Notes under the pieces: generated by a model
Seen by the model: the letters and a program-made list of their open reading frames with translations, nothing else
Told to the model about the DNA's origin: nothing
Database searches by the model: none
Assembly: GCA_030512335.1 (NCBI GenBank)
Contig: JAULSU010000002.1
Span: 4,712,001-4,776,000, forward strand
Origin: Immersiella caudata
Lineage: Eukaryota; Ascomycota; Sordariomycetes; Sordariales; Lasiosphaeriaceae
Reading direction: 5' to 3'
Length of the DNA: 64,000 nucleotides
Made by a program: the position numbers and the translations under genes
Shown here: one piece after another, positions 41,832 through 52,619 of the stretch
How the letters are laid out: every line of letters begins with the position of its first letter
Position numbering within the stretch: position 1 is the first letter of the stretch

Positions 41832-42555
41832 CTACAGTCCGAACCGGGCCACAGCCCAAGGCCAAACTCCCAATATTGCAACAGTCCACGAAAGAACGGA
41901 AAGGACATATCTAAGCATACCCCGCAAAGCCCGTGGCCACAGAAAATGGTTAGCCAGATCTATACATCCAAGAAGAAAAAACATCAAGGGCATCGCCCAG
42001 GCCATTACACCTAAAGTGAAGATGGTGGGGTACAGAGGGAGGTAGGCGTTGCTGATGGCGTGTCTTGGCGCGGGGGGAATTGTCTCCCCAGGGGAAAGGA
42101 AAGGAGCTTTTCCATGAACCAGAAATATGGTGTATGCAGAAAGGTAGCCGAGATACACGCACGGAGGAATCGCTGGAGGCCAGATTACCCTCCTCAGGGC
42201 CGGGTTTTGCAAGACGAGTGCAAGCCGCTTGGTTTCATCGGGCGGCTGATGGGTGGGTCCTTCGTTTTGATCGTCCAAATGTGAGAGATAGAGCAAGACT
42301 TGGGTGGTAGTGAAGGTTGGCTCGCCAGCTGCTCCTCCTGCATCGCGTCGGGCACCGAGGGCAATGTGAGCTCAGTCGCCAGATGAAAAATGCGAGTTGG
42401 AGGATGCGAGGACGGCCCTTGCCCAGCGGGCAGTAGAGACGGCTTCCCTAAGGTTGGGCAATGGCACAAAATGCAAGCGATAAAAAGAGCCCGACGAGGT
42501 TTGCATGGGTGAAGCGGCTGCCTTCTTCGTCCTCGCTGGGGATTTGGTCCACCAT
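41832..42555 (-). pseudogene. Multi-pass membrane protein gene with several frameshifts
   Basis: ATG 42555 opens MVDQIPSEDEEGSRFTHANL, VGLFLSLAFCAIAQP and stops. The next frame supplies LREAVSTARWARAVLASSNS, a third supplies FHLATELTLPSVPDAMQEEQ, and the last (about 42300-41832) supplies QVLLYLSHLDDQN, VYLGYLSAYTIFLVHG, YPTIFTLGVMAWAMPLMFFL and a final helix VLSVLSWTVAILGVWPWAVA. Read together they give one small membrane protein with about four helices, but at least three frame changes in 250 bases are required and no introns fit. I know this pattern only from uncharacterised fungal membrane proteins. It lies 200 bp upstream of the cyclotransferase, same strand. Confidence 0.5.
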
Positions 42556-43141
42556 AGCGGCGGATTGTCGTGACCGGGTTGTTCGCTGAAGAATGCGCAA
42601 AACCTTCACGGGAGAGGCGTACCTTCAGTTGCGAGATTTCGCGCATCCAGGTCGTGACTTCCGCCTTTGCTCGCTGCCTAACCTGTTAGGCTGCAAGGTG
42701 GAAGCGTTATCAAGCCGCAATTGGTGAAGCCCAGGCCCGCGTCCATTGTACCGTCACTGACGGACCGTCAGTGACGCCCACCTTTGATTGAGGCCTGTGC
42801 AGCCGCCTCTATAGCGCATGTACTGACTGAAGATTGAGTTGGCCATGCTATGCACTATTCAATGCAGCTGAGGCATTCAGCCGCAACAGCTGAGTGGGGA
42901 TTGTTGCCCATCTTTTCCAGATCAAACAAACCTGGTTCATGGTGGTGGGTAAAGGCGGGGTCTCGGGCGGCAGAAAACTCCGGCGCCAAGAGTAAGACAA
43001 GGCGAAAATGGTTCCGACGTGTGGAAGTGTTGGTCAGCAACCCCAGAATCCAGCCTTGCATATAACACGAATCCTTCCCCGCCAATTGCGCCTGAATCAT
43101 TGGCCCAGGTCCAATACCCAACCATCCAAACCTTCCACAAC

Positions 43142-43994
43142 ATGGCAAAAGGCAAAATTCTCGTCTTTGGCGGCACCGGACCAGCAGGCATCTGCCTTCT
43201 GCGGGAACTGCTTTTTCGTGAGCACGAAACCATTGTCTACGCCCGGAGCCCTTCCAAGGTCCCAGAAGAGCTGACCAAGAACCCCTTGCTCGAGGTGAGT
43301 TCCCTCTTCAACCCTCTCACAACCCTAACCCTCCTCACAACCCATCACCCCTCCCCCCCCCCCCCGTTTTTCCATTCCTCGCCCTTCCCATAGAGAGTCC
43401 TGACGCCGACTAACATCCCCCCAGATTATCAAAGGCGAACTAACCGATACCGACGCCCTCTCCACCGCCGTGTCCCGCAGCAGCGCCATCATCTCCCTCC
43501 TCGGCCCCAACAGCATCTTCAACACCAAACCCTCCACCTACTTGGACTTCTACCGCGCCCTTTTCCCCCTGATGCGTACCCACGGCGTACGACGCATATT
43601 CGCAATGGGAACCCTCTCCATCCCCGCCGAAGGCGATTCCTTTGCCATCTCGCGACTCATGGTCGTTGGTCTTGTCCGACTCGTCGCGAACTCGGCGTAT
43701 GCGACTATTACTCAGGTCGGAGAGCTCTTCGCCAAGGAGGCCGGGGAGGGAATCGATTGGACCATTTATCGGATTGCGGGAATTCCTGGCGGGAGTGATG
43801 AGGCGAGTTGGAAGGCGGATCGGGAGGATGGGGAAGTCTTTGAGGGGTTCGTTGGCGAGCAGGGGTGGTCGCTTTCGCAGAAGAGGGGGGCGTTGGCGAG
43901 GTGGCTTGTTGATGCGGCGGAGGATGGGAAGGAGAAGTGGATTGGGAAGATGCCCATGGTTGTGAAGTATGCAGGGAGTGGGAGAAGGGCGTAG
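43142..43994 (+). CDS. NAD(P)-binding atypical SDR / NmrA-like protein (two exons)
   Basis: Exon 1 is 43142-43294 and exon 2 is 43425-43994. The intron is 130 bp (GTGAGT ... CTAAC ... CCCCAG), phase 0, and holds a 14-base C run. The product is 240 aa. The dinucleotide-binding motif ILVFGGTGPAGICLLRELLF is at residues 5-24. SAIISLLGPNS and GVRRIFAMGTLSI follow, with RIAGIPGG where the substrate-binding half begins. This is the NAD(P)H-binding (PF13460) branch of extended/atypical short-chain dehydrogenases, which includes regulators and reductases. No catalytic YxxxK is obvious, so activity is uncertain. Confidence 0.7.
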
Positions 43995-44172
43995 GGTTGT
44001 TGCTTTTCTTTGTGATTCTTGGTTACAATTCAATTGTGACCGAGACGAACAACATCCAGCAAAGATCCGGACATCGACTTTTCTCCGCTGTCAAATATCC
44101 TGACAGGCATCTTGCCCTCTCAAGAGCTCAACATAATAACTAGTTGGCACAACTTCCGAATGACCTTCTCGG

Positions 44173-45286
44173 CTACCCCACCCTAATCCCATTCCGCTTT
44201 CGCTCTTTAAAGAAGTACTTGGCCTGTCCGCGAGACACATCGTCGCTGGCGCCAGAACCTGGCGGGGCCACGAGGTCGGAGCCCTGCCCCTTGATTTCCC
44301 CCACTTCTCCGTGGTCAAGGTCAAGATCCTCCTCAGCGGCGGCATTTGCTTGTAAAAGGGTGTCTATATCTAATTTCCCCTCCTCCCTTTGAACGTTGAC
44401 TTCCTCCATCCAAAGTTCAAGCTCGTTGATCGTCGGCCAATTGCCGCCTCTTGGTCCTGTTACTCTTCCCTTCGCCTTCATTGCCCTCTTGTGTTTCTGG
44501 CCTGAAGTGCGTGCGTCTGAGATGGGCTGCGGCGTTGTAGTACGCACCATACAATTTGCCCGAGGAGCAGTGCTTGCAGTCGCTGATCGACTTGGAGGGG
44601 ATTGCGGAATGCGCGACTCCCGCCAGACCTGGGTCTCGGTACCTCTATTTCTTGATATAGGCCTGCTTTTGTGTTGGGTGGTCTCTAAGCTCAGTCTCTC
44701 CGATAAAACCTTCTGGGTATTCGTTGCAGTTTGGGCAGGATTTGCTGTTTGAGGGGATTTTCTTAGTCTCGCGTGGATCAAAGCTGGGATACATTTGCGA
44801 TGCTGTTAGTAGCAAGCCTCATGGATAAGTAGGTAAAATATATGAAATTCATGGACTTACCATCTCGGTTGCTTCGCCGTCGGAACCCGAGCATTTTAGA
44901 CCTTCGCACTCGTCACGATACCACCCGTTTTCACAGCAGTCGCAAAATACCAACTGCTAGACACCAGAAGCGTCCAACAAGTCATCAAGATCACAAGCGG
45001 TGACGAGAGCAGCAAGTGAAATCTCTTCCAAGTGCTGACCAAGGTGCTTTAGGAGAAAAATTTTTCCTTGAGGCGTTGTATCCTTGCAAAGCGGTCATTC
45101 AACGCTCTCCCACTCTAGCGCAAACGCATGGTCCCAAGCAAGGTGTTGGGTCCACTCCTCTCTTGTTGTGAACTCCATAGCGCACTTGATGTCGAGACAA
45201 GTGTAGGGTTGAAGATCGTGGAACAAATGCTTTCTAGAGCTTGCCAGTTCTCCTTGCGATTTGGTGAAGGGCGTCCGAAGTACCAC
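44173..45286 (-). pseudogene. Zinc-finger/PHD-type gene with in-frame TGA and TAG
   Basis: One frame runs 45286-44861, then an excellent 58-bp intron (44860-44803, GTAAGT...CTAACAG, phase 0), then 44802-44173. It reads YTCLDIKCAMEFTTREEWTQ then HLAWDHAFALEWESVE, TGA at 45097-45095, then PLCKDTTPQGKIFLLKHLGQ and HLEEISLAAL, TAG at 44959-44957, then QLVFCDCCENGWYRDECEGL and a basic/acidic tail ending KYFFKERKRNGIRVG. The first parts are the C2H2-like 'YTC..C ... W..H....H ... C.LC ... HLG.HLEEI' cassette common in Pezizomycotina; the second is a PHD-like cysteine cluster. TGA stands exactly where the first Cys of the C-x2-C pair is expected. The 5' end abuts the divergent DUF7580 relic. Confidence 0.55.
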
Positions 45287-45302
45287 TCACTTCCATGCCG
45301 AG

Positions 45303-46773
45303 TTACTTGACAAGCTGATACACACCATCAAACGTCTTCGGGGACGTCTCGATGTTTCTTTTCACGAGCCAACCTACGAAAAAGACATTGGCAAAATCAA
45401 ATGCGAGAACGCCAACTTCTACCAGCTCCGCCAGCAGATCATGACGCTCAGGGGCGCACAGCGACCTCAGGTTTGTTCCGAACCTTCCTAAATGACAGAC
45501 ACAGATGGTTGGGAGGCTACAAACTGGATGCGGCAAGCCCCCAAGAGCCTCCCTGTCGCCCTTTTTAACTGCTGGTCTTGCAGGGAGGCAAGCCACGCTC
45601 GGCATTTTTTCAAGCTTCCCGTCTCTCTCAAAACAACAGCAGCGTTTGACCCTAAGAACCAAGCGCACCTCGATCTCATCGCAGTAATCCCTCCCAACCA
45701 TAGCAAGATACGACATGCAAGACTGCTAGCGTTGTCTGCCAAATACCAAAGCGAGGCCTGCCTCGAGCTTTGTCCCACCCGAGTCCGAGACACCGCAGCC
45801 GATGAAGAACGTAAAAAGAGTCAGCTTCGTCGACAAACCGGCTCTCAAACCTTGTGCTGCAGGCATTGCATACGGAGGCGGCAGTACCCAAGTTCAAGTC
45901 AGGGCCCATGGAAAGTCGGATCCCACAGTCCCGGCCCCAGTGTTCAGTTCCGGCCAAACACCGGACATCTGCTCGAAACTTTTACAAGCAATTCCATGCT
46001 CCGGAAAAGCAGTTCTCGAAAATTGCATTGCCCGTATCAACTCCAAGCAGGACCCATGCCGCTACTCCTTCCACGCGCATTCGGAGACAGTCTGGAGTGA
46101 AGTCTACCAGGGAGTCGTGAGCGATACCGACTATACTTCCATCGACCAACTCATTATTTCGCGGACGACCACAGATCTAACACCACTGAAGAAGTTCCGT
46201 CTTGCCCGATCCCTTGTGACGGCAGTGCTCCAGTTCCACGACACCCTGTAGATGAACGACGTCTGGAAATTGGGCGGCTTGTCCTTCTTCACACATGATG
46301 AAGACCTCGCAAAGTCGCTTGGAACTCTCCATCTCTCTGTGGAGATGCCGAACCCGACAACCCAGTCGACAGCCGAAAGTTCTCGGTCGATCCACTTGAC
46401 CTCGGCGGGGGGCAAGGACTTGCTGACGCCGCCTCACTCCACCCCTGGAAGCAGCTTTGCGCCCCAGAACCCAGGTGGCCGGCTCCGATATGGGGCCAAC
46501 CTACCACTACACTGCCTAGGGGTTGCCCTGTTGCAAGTCGACGGGTAGGCTCCCCTCGACCCAGAAGATGTCCCGAACTCGAGGAAGATGGCAGCTCATC
46601 CCTCTAGCCTGAGTCTACGGTTTTTTGAAATGGTCAACAAGTGTCTTCGATGCGGTTTCGGGTATGGGGCGGGCTTGCGCAAGCTTCAATTGAGAAAGGC
46701 CGTGTATGATAAAGGAGTAGGGCCATTCTGCCATATAGCCAACTGTTTAGATAAGACCCTTACAGAAAAGTAA
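45303..46773 (+). pseudogene. DUF7580 (pseudokinase-like) gene with nonsense codons
   Basis: Coding sequence reads TYEKDIGKIKCENANFYQLR, QQIMTLRG, a stop at 45489, NWMRQAPKSLPVALFNCWSC and SREASHARHF-like text. It changes frame near 45795 to KNVKRVSFVDKPALKP. It then stays in one frame to 46773 through TAG at 46249-46251 (between QFHDTL and MNDVWKLGGLSFF) and TAG at 46546-46548 (between GVALLQVDG and APLDPEDVPNSRKM), ending MVNKCLRCGFGYGAGLRKLQ LRKAVYDKGVGPF. The order is that of DUF7580 proteins, which are HeLo/prion-inhibition-associated pseudokinases of fungi. At both TAGs relatives typically carry Trp, so TGG-to-TAG is likely. The N-terminal HeLo-type half is absent. Head-to-head with the zinc-finger relic. 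Confidence 0.6.
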
Positions 46774-46775
46774 AC

Positions 46776-47110
46776 ATTGTACATATCCTCCCGCTGCCAC
46801 AGTTGAAGAGTGGGAAAATATTTACAGTTATAATTTCTATATACTCTGTGAAAACTATCAGCTAACCCCGCTTTAAACCTTAATAAAACTGGTTTTATAA
46901 GACATGTCATTGTACTAAATCCCCACTTAGAGAGCTTACACTTATTAGAGTATAAAGGCCCGGTATCAAGGTTAAGGATATGTTTTACGCCTGTAACCTG
47001 GTCTACCAAAAAATAAAGTGCAGATGAGAATTTATACTTTGAATCATGCTGATTTTTGAACACCAGCTTATCGATCAAGGCATAGTTCTGAAATTGGAGA
47101 TTAGGTACCT
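46776..47110. other. AT-rich, TA-rich relic
   Basis: Base composition drops sharply to AT-rich with many TA dinucleotides. A 130-codon minus-strand frame (46686-47078) runs through it, but its translation is unlike the neighbouring genes in composition. This looks like RIP-mutated repeat debris. No ends were recognised. Confidence 0.4.
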
Positions 47111-47782
47111 ATTGATTCGAGCGCTCAAGTTAGCCAGTGTGGTTATAGATGAGGGCTGGAGCATGTCATCGGATGGAGGCGGCAAGGGGGGTGAAGATTA
47201 CGTCATGTTGTTGCCGGACGGAGGTGGAGAGGCCGGGGGAGCTGGTGAGTTTTTGGGTGAGGGAGGAGGCGAGACAGGAGAAGGTTGAGGCCAGGAGTGG
47301 AGTGGTGAATAATAGTGGGGCGGAGGAGTTAGGGGGTTTTGATGACCCGGGGCGTTGAAGATTGCCGTCATTTTGAGTAGTATAAATAAGGGGGCATGAT
47401 GGTTTGCTGGAATGGCTGACCCGGATGGACCCTTGAATTGTCTGGGCTTCCAGGATTTTCAGCGGACTCTCACGTTCACGCTCGTGGCCCACGTCTCCTC
47501 CCACTTCTCCCCCACCTTCTCCACCACCTTCCGCCCCTCCCCGTCAAACTCCCCAAAGCCCAGCCATCTTCTTACATCGAGACCCAGCCCGTGCCATAGG
47601 CGAGGAAGGGAAAGACCGGTAGCTCAGCGGCTGTGGTGGGCAGGCGGAAGGCCGAAACGTGAGGGACAGAGAGACACGAACAAGCCAAGAGGGTATAGAT
47701 TTCAGACCGTGCTTAACAGGCTAGCGATTTACGAGTAGTGTCACTGCTGTACATCTACCTTTCAGGAGCGGATGGCTCTCGC
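47111..47782. other. Intergenic, no gene seen
   Basis: About 670 bases with overlapping chance frames, 3' of the secreted Cys-rich gene. Confidence 0.35.
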
Positions 47783-48579
47783 TCACCAGTTGAACTGATT
47801 ACACCAAACAAAACAACTCGCGCGGCCTTTTTGTCCCCAAAACTCCGAGCCACCATCGTACCAGCAGTCATGCGAGCCCATCATATCTGTAAGTCGGTCA
47901 GTCAGTCGCGCCGAGCTTTTTTTTTTTTTTTTTTTTTTTTTCAGAGGCAGGGAAGGGGGGTGGGTGGGGATGGATGACACCAACCTCGATTTCCGTCGCG
48001 TCCCTCGATACCCATCAACGCGTAGCCAAACCCATACCAGTTTGTGCTGCCTTGCCACCAGGTTGCCATCCAAATCCCGCGGTGTCCGTCAAGCTGGTAG
48101 TATTTCCACCCGCCATTCTGCAGGCCCCTGAAATGAGCGTACCACTCGTTGCTGTTATTGTCGCTCACCACAACTTCCTCCACGTTGTAGTAGTCGCCGT
48201 TCTTGCAGTCCGGGGTGCAATCCAGGGTCCAGTACAGATCGCGCACCGCCGTTACGCGACATGCGTCAGACCGGGGGTTAAAGGGGATCCGGCGCTCGAG
48301 GCCGCCGTCGCGCTTGTGAGGTCCAGACCCAGCGCCCGTGCTGTTGTATAGGTCGAGGTGCTGCTGGAGCAGGCGCAGCTTCTCAGCTTCTTGCTCGGGC
48401 GTGAGAGGCGGAGGGAGGGGGAAGTTCGCCCGCCGGCCAGGGCCAGGCAGGTCTGGCGACCGGACGTCGTTTAGTCCCTTGGCGTCGGGGTAGGGTGAGA
48501 CTCCGGGGAGTGCAAAGGCCGTTGGGAAAACTTGCGAGGCAATGCCCATGAGCACCGTAATGAGGTTGGTCGGCTTCAT
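47783..48579 (-). CDS. Secreted cysteine-containing protein (two exons)
   Basis: Exon 1 is 48579-47985 and exon 2 is 47886-47783. The 98-bp intron (GTTGGT...TTACAG) is phase 1 and contains a 23-base poly-A run. The product is 232 aa. It has a signal peptide (MKPTNLITVLMGIASQVFPT AFA), a proline-rich propeptide-like region with a basic KR at ~95, then a mature part with six cysteines: three in exon 1 (SDACRV, LDCTPDC) and three in exon 2 (SHDCWYDGG, ASCFVWCNQ). Aromatic residues are frequent (WKYYQLDGHRGIWMATWWQG). Without the second exon half of the cysteines would be lost. Family unknown; an effector or antimicrobial-type secreted protein is likely. The donor GTTGGT is slightly unusual. Confidence 0.6.
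47919..47941. repeat. Poly-T tract (poly-A in the intron)
   Basis: About 23 T residues on the + strand, in the intron of the secreted Cys-rich gene. Confidence 0.9.
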
Positions 48580-50970
48580 GCTGGGTCTTGGTGGAGGTCT
48601 GTCAAGCTAGGTGCTGGGGGTGGTTGAGGTTCTGATCTGATGGGCTACTCCAGAGTCTTTCGAGATAGCAAGAAGCCCTTATTTATACTAGATTTGTGTC
48701 TTGCAAGGCAATGTCATAGCCGCCATCCTCCTCATCTCATTGGAGGAACTAAATGATTCTCATGGTTTCCGTAACGCCATCATCCGACGCCGCTCAGCCT
48801 CTGATGCTAAGGTTCAGGGCATAATGATGAAAAGAAAGGCGGCTGAGAAGCCGCCCTCAGCGTTGCAATGCTTATCTTGGCCCTGCTGGTGGACTTGCTG
48901 CCTAGTGTAACCTCCACGGTGACCAGCGTTTGTATTGGCGTTTGGGATGCTCTATCGCTACGCGGCTTACTACATAATTTAAAAAGTTCGCTACCGGTCG
49001 ATCAGTCGGACGGCGGTCGTGCACATTAGCAGCTTCAGCGGCAGGGGGCGGCCGCTTGTTTTGATACCAAGGCGCATCAGCCCAGACATCTCTTCCGCTG
49101 GCCTTGGCGGTTGCTATTTTCCTCGTTGCGACGACAAAAAAAAGGGTGGTCAGCGATATGCAGGGTCGTCCCTTAGACATGATGCGCGGCATTGAATGCC
49201 ATATTTTCAGCCCCCAATCTTACCTATCTAAGTGAAGGTGGTGAAGTACGCCTAGGAACCACCACAGCTGCCCCAAGAACACGCCAGAACAGTGTTTCTA
49301 GATACAGCATGTGCCTCGCAATCCTAGAAGCACCTGACACCAAGCGTTGGGGCATCTGGTCCCAATTAGCTGTCGACGCAATAGAGCATAGCACATGGTA
49401 TACACATGTGAAGAGCCGCGTCTTGGGTTGCCTGAAAGCTGAGAAACTCGCGGGGCGGGGATTGAATAAGCATCGAAGCCATGTTAGCAAGCACGCAGAG
49501 GCCTTATATTGACTTGTCTCTGCATCCGTGCTCTGCCTGGAAACCTTGTTCAAGGATTCAGTACGGTGCAAACCCCTAGGTAGTGTTAGCCAGTAGTCCA
49601 AGACGCACAGAAGCCGTGACGTGACCCAAGTACTCACCCCCCCCCCCCCCCACATGCCCTACCCCAACCACAACTATCTACTCGAATGGTGCGTGTCATT
49701 ACGGTGTCACCATATCGCCAAAATACAGATTCCAAGCTCTCTTTGCTATTATCGCGGCCGCAACACCAACCAATGTTCGAGCCTGCTACATAACCGGCTA
49801 AACGGCCCCACCAATCGGCCGTTTATCCCCTGCTCTGATAGCCATAGGGCTAACCATAGGGCTAACCATAGGGCTAACCATAGGGCTAACCATAGGGCTA
49901 ACCATAGGGCGCAAACCTGGCTAGTCTCAGCAAGCTCAGACCCTTCCTTGGGGATGTAACCCCCCCTGCCACAGATTCGGACCGACCCTGGCCAGCCAGT
50001 CAGAACGCACCCCTAACAAACACTGCCGAAGGGTCTGAGGCCCATACGTCACAAGTCACTGTTGTGTCGCCTAAACCATCCCCTTTTCACAACACTACAA
50101 TTTGAAAGCCATGTATCTAGCTAACCACGCAGCGAAGGTTTACATGTCAGCCAATATATGGAAGCCCTGAAGTTGGGCTTTTTAACGGTATTATATTCAT
50201 TTTACTCCAAGCTTTATATGCAGTGTAAACCTATACATTAGTATATAACATAACAAAAATGCTACGACCGTTAGCTGTCGACGTCCGGTCGGCAGGGTCG
50301 CTGTGGTGGTGGTTGGGGCGAGAGAGGTAATACAGAAGCAAGTCCTTACAGACGGGCCGCACAGGGCAGAAAAGCGTCCGTGAAACCGGAAAAACCTCTG
50401 GTGGGCCAGTTCGAAAATACCTGACAGGATTAAATTTTTTTTTTTTTTTTTTTGCACGAAACCACAGTATTGCACCGTGGCGCCTGCGGGGACACGTCGA
50501 CCCGTCCCGGCTGCAAGGGTGGCCCGCAGGTCGTCACAGAGGAGTGTGACCCTTGCCCTGTCACTGCGCCCCCTAACTTCTGGCGGGTGCAAACCCCCGG
50601 CTTCAACTTTGGCAATCACCTGCATCTCCATTACATACGCACACCCAACGATTTAGCCCAAATTTGCCATGCGGAAGAAAACAAAAAAGCAGCAACGGCC
50701 GGAAGGAACCCATATCCACACTGAAAACACGCATCCCTCCGCCCTCAGAAGTCGCCTCTCTAAGCCGCAACTTAAACCACGCAATGCCCTGAGGAGTGAT
50801 TGTCCGTCTCAGCCAGGACACCCTAATGCGAGAAGTGGCCCTCGGTCGTACCGTTGATCACTCCAACTTCCGAGAACTTCTACTCTGAAAAGACTTCGCG
50901 AGGTTGACCCTAATCCCGCCCATTCGGGTCAAATTCGCCTCGATGCGCATTTCATATCTATAGCCCCTAT
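48580..50970. other. Long gene-poor stretch
   Basis: About 2.4 kb without a convincing gene. It contains a C run near 49640, a 12-bp tandem repeat at 49842, an AT-rich part at 50130-50270 and a T run near 50437-50453. Confidence 0.4.
49842..49910 (+). repeat. 12-bp tandem repeat, 5.75 copies
   Basis: Unit CCATAGGGCTAA repeated perfectly five times, then CCATAGGGC. It is non-coding minisatellite-like DNA. A translation gives repeating HRAN, which is not a gene. Confidence 0.95.
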
Positions 50971-52473
50971 CTAGGTATTCGATCTACCGATACCAGGGGT
51001 GGCACCAAACTCCATTAGGGCCAGGGCAATCTCCTCATTGTCGTTTTGCACGGCGACATGCAGGGGCGTTCCTCCACGGTGATCGGGCTGCTGCAGGAGA
51101 GCATCGGCGCCAGCCTCAAGAACCCTCCGGAGGATCCTCACATCGGGTTGCGCGGAAGCTATGTGGACGATGCTCCTGCCCATGTTGTCCAAAAATTTGA
51201 CATCTGCACCGTGGCGGATGAGAAGGTCGACAAGCTCGATGTTGGAGCTTGCAACGGCCCTCTCCAGGGGCCGGATGTCATTCTTGGTGGCAATGCTGGG
51301 GTTTGCTCCGCCTTCCAGAAGTAGCTGGGCCACGTCAGAGCGTCCCGCTTGAGCAGCCAGGTACAACGCCGTTGCGCCGTTCCCCTGCTGGTCATTGATG
51401 TCTATGCGCTGCGTGCCCACCAGCATCTTTACGACCTCCAGGGTGCCCGGCTTGTCACTCTGCGCGGCTAGGTGCAGAGAGTTCCACCCCTTGAGTTCCT
51501 TGTCGGCCGGGTTCACACCCAGACCGAGGAAAAGTTGCACCATCTGCGGATCGCACTCCGTGGCGGCTGCATGCATGGCCTGCTTTCCCACCTTGTTTGC
51601 GGAGTGGACCTGGGCACCGTGGTCGACGAGCAGCTGGGCGACCTCGAGCTCATGGCACATGGCACACGCAAACAGCGAGGAATCGCCATCGTTATCAACG
51701 GCATTCGGGTTAGCGCCCCTATCCAGCAGTAGCCGGACCGATTCCGCCTGCTCCTTACGCTTATTCCTGGCCAAGCTCCAAACGGCCATTATGAGAGGCG
51801 TGGAGCTGTTGGGACCCTGAGCTTCCAGATCCGCGCCGTAGGACAAGAGGACCTCGACAGCGTCGGGGTGGCCGTCCATGCTGGCTAGCATCAAGGGCGT
51901 GACGCCCTTTTCGATGCGCACGTTGGGATCGGCTCCTTTCTGGAGTAGATAGCGGCAGACGGCAGCGTGCCCGTTCTGAGATGCCATGACCAGCGCCGTA
52001 CGGCCCTTGTCATCCGTGGCATCGACGGCTGCCCCTTTTTCGAGGATGGCGCGGCACAGCGTTAGGCTGCCCCGTTGCGCAGCAAACTGAAGCGGCGTCC
52101 AGTCGATTTTCCCCAGATCGCTGTTCTCGGCGCCTTGTTTCTCATCCCGGAGAACGTTGGAGAGCTTCGCCTCCACTCCTCCCTTGCTCAAGAGCTCGAG
52201 CATTTGCGCCAGCGCCTTGATTTCTGAAAATTCTCTCGGCTCCTCGTGGATGGAGGGTGCGCGCCAGCTCATGGTCGTCTCGGTGACACCGTCAAAGAGT
52301 GGCCTACCCCCCCCCAAGTTTGTTGACGAGGAGCTCCGCTTCTCCGACTCAAGAAGGCTCTCGAAGAAGGGCACCAGCCCTGCGGACCGAGACGGCCTCG
52401 GCGCGTTGCCAATGGCGGGCCGCAGGATTTCAAAGTCTTCATCGTCCGCAGCGGAGAAGGCATGTCTGGACAT
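50971..52473 (-). CDS. Ankyrin-repeat protein
   Basis: A 500-codon frame. After a ~120-residue variable N-terminus (with a helix RFSEIKALAQMLELLS-like at ~85), about ten ankyrin repeats run from residue ~125 to the end: DWTPLQFAAQRGSLTLCRAI, GRTALVMASQNGHAAVCRYL, GVTPLMLASMDGHPDAVEVL and so on, to GGTPLHVAVQNDNEEIALAL. Ankyrin arrays bind partner proteins. In fungal immunity-type genes they are the usual C-terminal sensor. In-frame coding-like sequence continues upstream of ATG 52473 to about 52615 without another ATG, so an additional 5' exon is probable. Tail end of the cluster with HeLo and kinase genes. Intact. Confidence 0.75.
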   Translation of the reverse strand: MSRHAFSAADDEDFEILRPAIGNAPRPSRSAGLVPFFESLLESEKRSSSSTNLGGGRPLFDGVTETTMSWRAPSIHEEPREFSEIKALAQMLELLSKGGVEAKLSNVLRDEKQGAENSDLGKIDWTPLQFAAQRGSLTLCRAILEKGAAVDATDDKGRTALVMASQNGHAAVCRYLLQKGADPNVRIEKGVTPLMLASMDGHPDAVEVLLSYGADLEAQGPNSSTPLIMAVWSLARNKRKEQAESVRLLLDRGANPNAVDNDGDSSLFACAMCHELEVAQLLVDHGAQVHSANKVGKQAMHAAATECDPQMVQLFLGLGVNPADKELKGWNSLHLAAQSDKPGTLEVVKMLVGTQRIDINDQQGNGATALYLAAQAGRSDVAQLLLEGGANPSIATKNDIRPLERAVASSNIELVDLLIRHGADVKFLDNMGRSIVHIASAQPDVRILRRVLEAGADALLQQPDHRGGTPLHVAVQNDNEEIALALMEFGATPGIGRSNT

Positions 52474-52619
52474 GGTGTCGGTCGTTGCCGTGGCTTCCGT
52501 GAAGACGCTCTCCCCATCCGAGTCGTCGGCGTCCGGGACGATGGGTCGCGGTCTGTCGGTTTCGGGGCCGTGGGTTAGCTTGCAGCTGCGCCGGGAAGGG
52601 CCCTGCGTGAAGCAGCAAG

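Noticed and set aside
45095..45097. TGA as selenocysteine
   Set aside because: Filamentous ascomycetes are not known to decode selenocysteine; no SECIS-like hairpin was noticed and a second stop follows.
14571..46773. RIP as the single cause of all broken genes
   Set aside because: RIP makes C-to-T changes only; most breaks here are single-base shifts or deletions.
49842..49910. CRISPR-like repeat array
   Set aside because: No spacers; perfect head-to-tail minisatellite in a eukaryotic genome.
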